NCBI GenBank assembly: GCA_943736015.1
Contig: OX031058.1
Location: 24,763,001-24,827,000, forward strand
Origin: Tridacna crocea
Lineage: Eukaryota > Mollusca > Bivalvia > Cardiida > Cardiidae
Direction of reading: 5' to 3'
DNA length: 64,000 bases
The notes below the pieces were generated by a model. It did no database searches, had not been told where the DNA came from, and saw only the letters and a list, made by a program, of their open reading frames with translations. Positions 12,401 to 21,400 of this stretch are shown one piece after another. Each line of letters starts with the position of its first letter. The stretch's first letter is position 1. The translations under genes were made by a program, and so were the position numbers.

Positions 12401-15400
12401 GGGTAAAGGGTTAAAGTGCTGAAGAATGATTATATTTTACAATAAAGTAAAATGAAATGGGTTAAAAACTGGCCAAAAATAAGAATACATGTAGATGTAT
12501 CTTTTACAACCACTTCAGCTATCATTTTCTGTTTGAATTATCATAGAAAGAAGATCTGAACACGTCTGCCACAACAAACCCAGACAGTGAACAAATGTTT
12601 GATTTGTCTAGTCCAGTGAGACACCATGGAAAAGTATTCTTACAAAGCCCTAAGCCAATAGTAAGCGTTGTTTTACTTCAAGTTTATTTTATAAACTTTT
12701 TAAAGAAATTGTATATAAAGTTGACTGCTTTGAAAACCTTAAATTCTTGTGAAATAAGGGCAATCATGATCAGGTCCGATTTTGCAAAACTGATTTCAAA
12801 AGTAGTTTTTTAGTGCAAAAATCTTTCTGCAGGAGCTAATGAGTTGACTCTTTACCAAAAGACAAACTTTTACGTCAACCAAATCGGAAACACTACAGCA
12901 GTTGGCAAATTTAATATGACTGAAAAAAGATTATTTCTTTCAAATGGTAGAAAACCATCCTCGGATACCCCGGGTTCCCTATTTGCTACGCTACATCGAC
13001 CCCTGGGACAATTAGTTGAATTTCCTTCGCTTTACCGCTGGCCAAATGCTGGCTTTTCATTGGTTCCATCATCATTTTGTGATGGGCGAGTGTACTGTAC
13101 GCTATGACGTTTCGTATCGATTTTCGGCGGCTCGCTTTACCGCTGGCCGAATGCTGGCTTTTCATTGGTTCTATCATCATTTTGTGATGGGCGAGTGTAC
13201 TGTACAGTATGACGTTTCGTATCGATTTTCGGCGGATGATTCAAAGTTTTATTAGTCAATTGTCCCAGGGTCGATGTAGCGTAGCAAATAGGGAGACCCT
13301 GGGGTATCCGAGGATGGTAGAAAACAGAGACAGAGAAAATGCAAGTCACCACCATTTCGTTTTCAAAAGCGTTCTTTGGGGTCAATAACTTTGTGTTTTT
13401 GATAAAGGAATAAATATTGAGTCAAAAATATTTCATGGAACTTTTCTTCAGGGATTCTGGTCAAAGCAGGGCAGATCATGTTTTCTTGGGAAAGCTGATA
13501 CCCCAATTGGCAAGGAAATGCAGACTGTGTCACCAGAAAATGTCCTGGAGACCAAAGCCAAATATTACAGTAATGTAACACAGTCTACCAGCAGCAGCAA
13601 AGTCCAGATGATGAAGGCTGTTCCTGTGACAGATATCTTTCACCTCACAACAGATCAAATAATCCATGCTGCTCAAAATTCCAGTGAAATACAGTATGTC
13701 TGTGACCATCAAGGAAGACAGTTTAGTACTTACAAAATATTGAGTGGAATCAGTAAGGAAAATGGATGCATCAAGGTTCAGCATATTTACATACCAAAGT
13801 TTGAGAATGGGGTGATGAAACTTGATTCTCCGGAAAATTCATGCAAAAACAAGCGAAAACGGTATACCCCTCTGAAATCAATGGAGGAGCTGGAAGATGA
13901 GTGTGTGGAAAGTGAAGAGGAAGACTTTGATGGAATGTCTAGTCTCTGTGGAGAGACCACTGATACAGATATTGAAGAACATGGCACAGGTAATTATAAT
14001 ATTGAGGTTTTAGATGTTATGCACACATGTAATATCTTTCAAGGGTAGAGGGTCATTACCAAACGACAAAATTCAGGCCTAGACCAAATTCAAAGCATTT
14101 GCAGACAACATATTGAATGTAGCTAAACAGAGGATTTCTGTATGTGATAGGGTAGAAAACATTGTGGGAAAAGGAGAAAATGCTGGTCACCAGCATTTTC
14201 TCCTTTTTCTGCAATGTTTTCAGAGGACAGAATGTTTTCCCAGCGTCGTTAAAACTCGGGTTTGTGTGGTAAAGAGTTAACATGATTCACAGATTCATAA
14301 CTTTTAATGACCATGAGAAGGAGTAATTTTCAAAAAGATTGTGGCAAAAGGAAAAAATACTGGAAACCAGCATTTTCTCCTTTTCCCATGGGTTTTTTCT
14401 ACCCTTCTAGAGGCAAATCTAACTGTTGGAGCCACATTCAGTTTATTACCTGTAATTGCTTTTGATTTAGACAAGTCCAAATTTTTTTCATCTGGGAAAG
14501 AGTTAACCCTTTACCAAACAATCCCTGCTTTTTATGACCCTGAGATAGAGGCCTTTTGGAAACATTGTGGGAAAAGGAGAAAATGCTGGTAACCAGCATT
14601 TTCTCCTTTTCCCACAATGTTTTCTACCCTGCTGGAAACAAATTTCAGTTTTTGAATTACGTTTATTTTGTCATTTGCAAGTGCATTTAATTTGGACCAG
14701 TCTAAAATTTTGTCATTTGGTAAAGGGTTAAGGGATGTAAGGGACGTAAAGGCCCTGTCACACCGCCCAAACTTTGCTGGAGCGTTCCTTGAATGGTAGG
14801 GAGTGGGGGCCGAATTTCGACAACGCTCGTCACCGCGCAAAAATGGGAAAAAAATCGAAAAACAAAGGCGTTGGCTAAGCGGTGCACCGCTGAAGGCGGG
14901 TTTGCTTTAGGGTTGGTTTAGCGGTAGTGAACGTTGGTTTAGCAGTGACGCCAGCGTTGGTATAGCGGCGTTCTGCGCATGCGGGCTTTGGCTCGACGGG
15001 GGTATAGAGTTGGTTTAGCGGCATACCGCTTGTGACTACGGAGCTGAACGGATCATTTTCATTATCCACTGTCTGACTCACACAACTCTGTCTCTCCTTC
15101 TTCTCTCTCTTCTCCTTCTGTCAACAGCTTGTTGCAATCTGAGGAGGTTCTGATTCTGTTGCTGGACTAGTGCACCAATCATAGCAAATCTCTCAGCATC
15201 CATGGTGATACAGTTTTACTGTAACTTTGAGCAATTTCGATATAGATGAGGTCTGAACTCAATTCCAAATGAGCTCTTGGTCCATTTCTCCCAGTATTTA
15301 TAGCCAAATTCTGGTCCCGCTCTGACACCTCTATACCAACGCCAAACCATGGCAACGTTTACCGCCGCCATGGCTCGTTGCTTCAACGCCCGACACCGTT

Positions 15401-18400
15401 CCAGCAACCCCATGTCCGCTCGTAAAATGCTTACAACCGCTCCACCAAAGTTTGTGCAACGTTTAAACGCCGCCTGGGCAACGCTGGTGAAGCAGCGGTG
15501 GTCCAGCGTTCAAGATTCCTGCGCTGGCCTAGTGGACCCAAGCGTCCACAAACTTGCGTCTAGCGGTGCTAAACTTTGAATGGGCGTTGGTGGAGCGGGG
15601 ACGAACTTTGCCGTGGCGGAAAATTGCCCCCTCCTCACCGCTCGCAATATTTTGTGCAGCTCAAAACTTTCTGAGCGGTAGGAGGGCCCCTCGAGAAACA
15701 TCAGCGGTGGCCGAGCGTATACGGCGTTGCTTTAATGGGGGCCAACTTTTGTTAAACAGTGGTGAACGGTTACGAGCGATGATGAATATTTTTCACTGCT
15801 CCAGGAATGCTCCAGCAAAGTTCGGGCGGTGTGACCGGGGCTTAACTATGCAAACTACAGCACAGTTGAATGTACATGTACATGCATGTATATACTATTC
15901 AAGTAACAGGTTTATCATTAATTTGGAATATATTTTTAAGATTGATATTTCGTAAGATCAATCCCACCTGCTAAACAGAAACTCTGTAATTAACCCTACA
16001 CCAAGCATTCCAATTTTTCACAAGGAAGTAGGATTTTGGAAATATTGTGGTTACAGAAAAAACTGCTGGTAATTAACTAGCCTTTTCCCTTTCTTTACAA
16101 TGATTTCAACCCTTTCAAATAAAAAGAACCAATAGCTGTTCGCCGCATGGCGCAATGCCACATGGCAAGGGTAAACAAACCCAATCATGATGATGATTTC
16201 CTTGCTCATGCTTGATGTATTTTGTAATCAGTACATCAGATTTCATGAACATGTGTTACATTTGATTGCAAAATAAGTTTTCATACAACCACATCATCAG
16301 GTATCGAGCCCTATTTATTCTGAAACACAAATCTTCTCACAGAACTGTTAGTCCTTTGACTTTGATGTTGGGAGAGGAGGCTCTTTTTTCACATCTTTCA
16401 TTAATTCTGAGAGGGAAATATAATCCACTGACATGAATGATCTTCTTGATCTATAGGGAAAACATTTCCGTAGCTTCTATGTAAAGCACTTTTAACTGTT
16501 AGTTGCTGAGATTTTAACTAAACTATCCATTCTACTCAAAATAAACTAAACTATCCACTCACACTCTATGCATGTAAACACAAATGAAGCCCAACACAGA
16601 GAAAGGGAAAAACTGCATATTACACAAACTATTCCATAGTTTGAATATTTGAATGCAGAGACAACCTGATAGCATCGTGCAAAAGTCAAAACAGATAACG
16701 AAGAGAATATTAGTATTACCATTTCTGTTCCTTTACTTCTCAATTGTGTTGCTGCAGATAGCGAGATGGAGCAGTCCCAGCCGGTCCCGCAGCTTCCAGT
16801 TCCACAAATGGGTCAATACCCGTACGGTTTTCCCCAGAACTGGGGTTACCCTGCCCCAGCGCCTTGCAGGGGTCAAGGTAAAAAGTGAGTATAGTTTTGT
16901 ATTTAAGCATCGTCAAATGCAGGGTAACCGAAACCTAGATGCAATTGAGGACTTCTTTAATGATAGATACTGGGTGGGGTAAATTATTCTGCAGTCATTA
17001 TCCATCATTGTTATCAGGGATTTAAACGTTTAATTTGCTTCTAGTTGATTGACCCATATATTTCCTCAATCAAGCTCGCAATAGACAACTTCAAACTTAT
17101 ATATAACCAAAATTGAATGAAGTTTTGACATGCATGAGTTTATTAAGCTCAGACTGAGCCTCCGTAATGAGATTTAAATGGTGCTTCTTTTCATATTGTG
17201 ACATCTAATATGCAATGTACCTTCTCAAGACTATCAAGAATTTTTTGGGACGAAAAACAACCTTGATTTAACTCTCTAAGAGTTAAAAAAGGGGCCATGT
17301 TGGTTAAAAACTAGGTCAGTAGGTAAAATCTTAGAAAAACCTTGTGTATGCTGTGTAGCGGCCACATTTTTAGTCCAATACTCTTCAAAGTTGATCAGAA
17401 TGTCATGATGGTGTCTCGGAAAAGGTTGAACATGGTTTATGTTGGGTAGAAAACTAGGTCACTTGGTCAAATCATCGAAAAACCTTGCACACACTTCAGA
17501 GGCAACATTTTCAGTCCTGTACTCTGTACTGTAAAGTTAGTCAGAGTGTTTGTTTTTATGATGTCTCAGGCGAGTTTGGGTCATGCTGGGTCAAAAACTA
17601 GGTAAACATTGTGTACTCTCTAGAGGTCCCATTTTCAGTCAAATTTGAATGAAAGTTTGTCAGAATGCTTATCTTGATCTAGGTCACTCGGATGAATCTT
17701 TTAGAAATTGTATAGGCTGTAGAGGCCATAGTTTCATTTCAACAGTTGTGGAACTTGGTCAGAATGATTGTCTTGATGACATCTTATAGGAAAGTGAAAA
17801 TGGGCCATGTTGAGTGAAAAACTTTGTCTAAAGGTCAGATCTTTGAAAAACCTTGTGAACAATCTAGAGGCTACATTTTCAGTCCAATACTCATTAAACT
17901 TGGTCAGAATGTTTTTCTTAGTGATATCCTCTAGGTGAGTCTATAGAAACCTTTTGTACAAGGTAGAGGCCAAATTTGCATACCAATAATTGTGACAGCC
18001 TGTTGGAATGTTAGTTATAATATGAATTATAATAGCTTATGTTACCACTCTGTCATGCATGGCTTCATCCCAATTTAAATACATTATCTAGGAACTGTGT
18101 TAGGGAGATATCTCTTTAGCTCAGTTGTTATGGTGTTTGTCCTTTAAACCTGGAAAAAGTAGGATATTTGTCCACACAGGTTCGAATCCCGCCAGGTGCA
18201 GTTTGTATGCATTTGTTGCGAACTACCATGTTTGTAAGATTGGAAAGAGATTTAAAATGGACCATGTTTGGTCAAAAGGCTCAGGTGAGCTGCTTTAAGG
18301 CCATCATGACCCTCTTGTTTACGATAACTGTTTAATTAGGAACTAATACTGGAACAAATTGATATCTATTTCCATATATTATATGCTTGAATTGCTGTCC

Positions 18401-21400
18401 AAACCTAGCTTGGGCTATTTATGTCTGAATCTTAAAGATTTTCAACTCTTTATGCGGCTTTATCATTAGAATTATCATGTCTTCAAAGGATTTTCAAGAT
18501 ACCTGAAATAAATACAATACCGGTATTGTTGGTTTGAACTGATGATACATGGCAGATGACATTGATCTAGGATGCACTTTCTGTGCAGTTCAATATTTAT
18601 CTGCAAAAGCTTCTCTATGGCATTAAAAGGGTCAAACCTGACATTCACTGTTAACCCTTTACTCCATAAGGCATTTCTATGGTATCTCTAATTGACCCGA
18701 AATAACAGCAAGAATGAAGCCGTTTTTTTATGTCTGTAAGACACCTTTGATAGCATAGAAAGCATTGTGACAAAAGGTGAAATTGCTTGTCACGAGCAAT
18801 TTCACCTTTTGACACAATGCTTTCCAAAGGCTCCTACAAGCAATGTGTAGAAATGAGTATCTATGGAGTAAAAGGTTAATATATATATAACTTATACTAA
18901 TCTCTCCCAATTCTTATACAGTTATCCAATCTCTCTCGATTAATAGAATTTGCGTATTGTCTGACTATACCCAATGATATAAATTTTTCACTCTTTAATT
19001 AATTCTTTCCATAGAAGTCAATATGAGGTTAATTTGTTCAAGTATGGTAATACATGTTTTTGTATTTGAAATGAAGGGTTAATGAATGCACAAGCAACAG
19101 GTAATTGTAGTTAAGTTGTCAGTTTGTCAGTTTTTTAACTTGGAATTTTTTCCAAAGCTTTTAACCTTAAAAGTGGTTTCTTCTATTGCAAAGAAAGTTT
19201 TCATCAACAGTAAGTTGTAGAGTTACAGTAAGTTGTTGTGTTTAACTCTTTACCATACAGTCCCAACTTTTAACGACCCAGAGGAAGAGGCCCTAGTAAC
19301 TAGCATTTTTGTCCTTTTCCCTCAGTATTTTCAAAAGCTGTTTTTGTTGGGGATGTACATGTATAAAGTCAGGATTTTTGGTAAAGGGTTAAAACAGATT
19401 TCATTTTTTTAACACATTTTTATTTAGTTATTAGACAGTGTAACATTGTGTCATTTTATAAAGATTTACTGGTAATTTTGTATTATTTTAAAAGATAAGA
19501 GCTGTTGGACACAAAAAGCTAGGTACATTGTAAATGTATATTAAGTATCACAATACCAAGTCTCTGTCTAATTGCCTGTTTTAAAACCTAAACCACCAAC
19601 CAATTTTCTCTGTAATTTACTGCAATTAACTAAGTCATCTGTACCAAACTAATTATCAAAACCACATTACCTACAGCAGGTATGAAAATTTCTAGAACTG
19701 TTGCTTTTGTGCAACAAATTCGGTTCAGAAAGTGCTTGCAAGTCCTGTTATTGTACTTACCTCTCCCAACAATCATATGTAGATCAAAGTCATAATCACT
19801 GTATGGCACTGGTAGTCTAATTTTCGGTATATCATGCCATATGCATTTGTATTATCTGGCAGGATAGACCCAAAACTAGACTACAAATGCCATACAATTA
19901 GTATGACAGATCTATTATAATAATATTGTCTATAAAATGGAGCTAATGTTGCTCTTAACTCTCTACCAAACAGTCCCTGGTTTTTACGACCCTAAAGAGA
20001 AGCCTTTTGAAAACATTGTGAGAAAAGTAGAAAATGCTGGTCACCAGCATTGTCTCCTCTTCACACAATATTTTCTGTCCTTCCCAAAACACTTCAATTT
20101 TTGAATCACATTAATTTATGTTGTCTGCAAATACTTTTTAAGTTGGACGGGTCTAAAGTTTTGTCGTTTGGTAAAGAGTTTACTCTTTGCCTATTATGCC
20201 TAACAACAAAAATTGGACTAGTCAAATTGAAAGCATTTGCAGACAACAGATTATACTTGGCTCATATGATAGGATTTGTCTTTGTATTTGTAAAAATAAT
20301 GTCAGGAAAAAGAGAAAATGTTAGTTGTCAGCACTTTTTCTCGTTTCCACTATGGTTTCAAAGACTTCTTCCTCAGGGCAGTCGAATCTTCGGATTATTT
20401 GGTAAAAAGTTACGTTTAAAAATTTTGATATTGATTTGTTTCAGGGTGAAATATGCAAAGCCCTTGGTAGACCATAGGAAGTCCACATGGATGAATGGCT
20501 TTATGATGTTCAGTAAACTAAATCGGCCTAAATATACCAGGTATGGCAAGAAGTTCCTTTTTTGCTATATCAGAATGACAAAATATTAGACTTTTCCAAA
20601 TTGTAAGAATTAGCGGACAATAGGAAAAAAATAAGCTCCTTGAATAGGGTGTATCTTTGAAGGATAGAAAGCATTGTTTGAAGAAGAGAAAATCCTGGTT
20701 ATGAACTCAGTTTATCTCCATATCATCAAACATTAAAGTTTTATGGTTGTCTAAATTGATGCATTTTCAGAACACCCTTGGGACTAGGTAATTGAAATGT
20801 GACTAGTAGTGGTGTTGCAACATCAGGTCTAGTCTTTCTATTAATGCGTGACACCACTACTGTGACTGAAATAAGGAGATTGGTCACTGTAAAAAACTTT
20901 TTGGTAAATACAAAAAAAAAGGTTGGTTACTGGCAATTTCTCCTTTGGCCACCATGTTTTGCAATGCCTTTGTAATCACTACTGTTGAAACAAAGGCTTG
21001 CTCAGTAAACCCATTGCTGTTCTGTGTCTGCTACAGATATGGAGGAAGTAGAAAATGCATGTTGGCATTGTTGGCCAATGTTAGTTTCCTTTTCCCAAAC
21101 CACCCTCCTTGATTACTTACAGTTCTCATTCCTTCAAACATAGAGAAGTTCAAGAGGAAGTACTTGTACTATTATGAATTCGAATGTCTAGAACCATATC
21201 ACTGTTGACTTAAATAACCCCAACAAAGATGGCTTTTGAAAACCGTAATCAAGATGGCTTTTGAAACATAGCAAGAAAAGACTATTATTAAGGCCTTCAA
21301 GCCTTTCAAAGACAAATCCAAGCACTTGAGACTTGTTGTCCTTTGAGACATGTTTGAATTACAGTTTGCGTATCATTTAGATTTGAATGTATCTGGGAAT

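Noticed and set aside
12547..12550. HMG-box exon 4 acceptor at ATCATAG (12546)
   Set aside because: It shifts the frame from exon 3 into an early stop; the acceptor 4 bp later keeps it.
14875..15955. Several 60-130 residue frames in element Y on both strands
   Set aside because: High GC and iterated motifs keep frames open by chance; no domain and no splice sites.
16878..20444. A missing exon between HMG-box exons 6 and 7, first suspected from a phase clash
   Set aside because: Using the GTGAGT donor at 16885 restores the frame without any extra exon.
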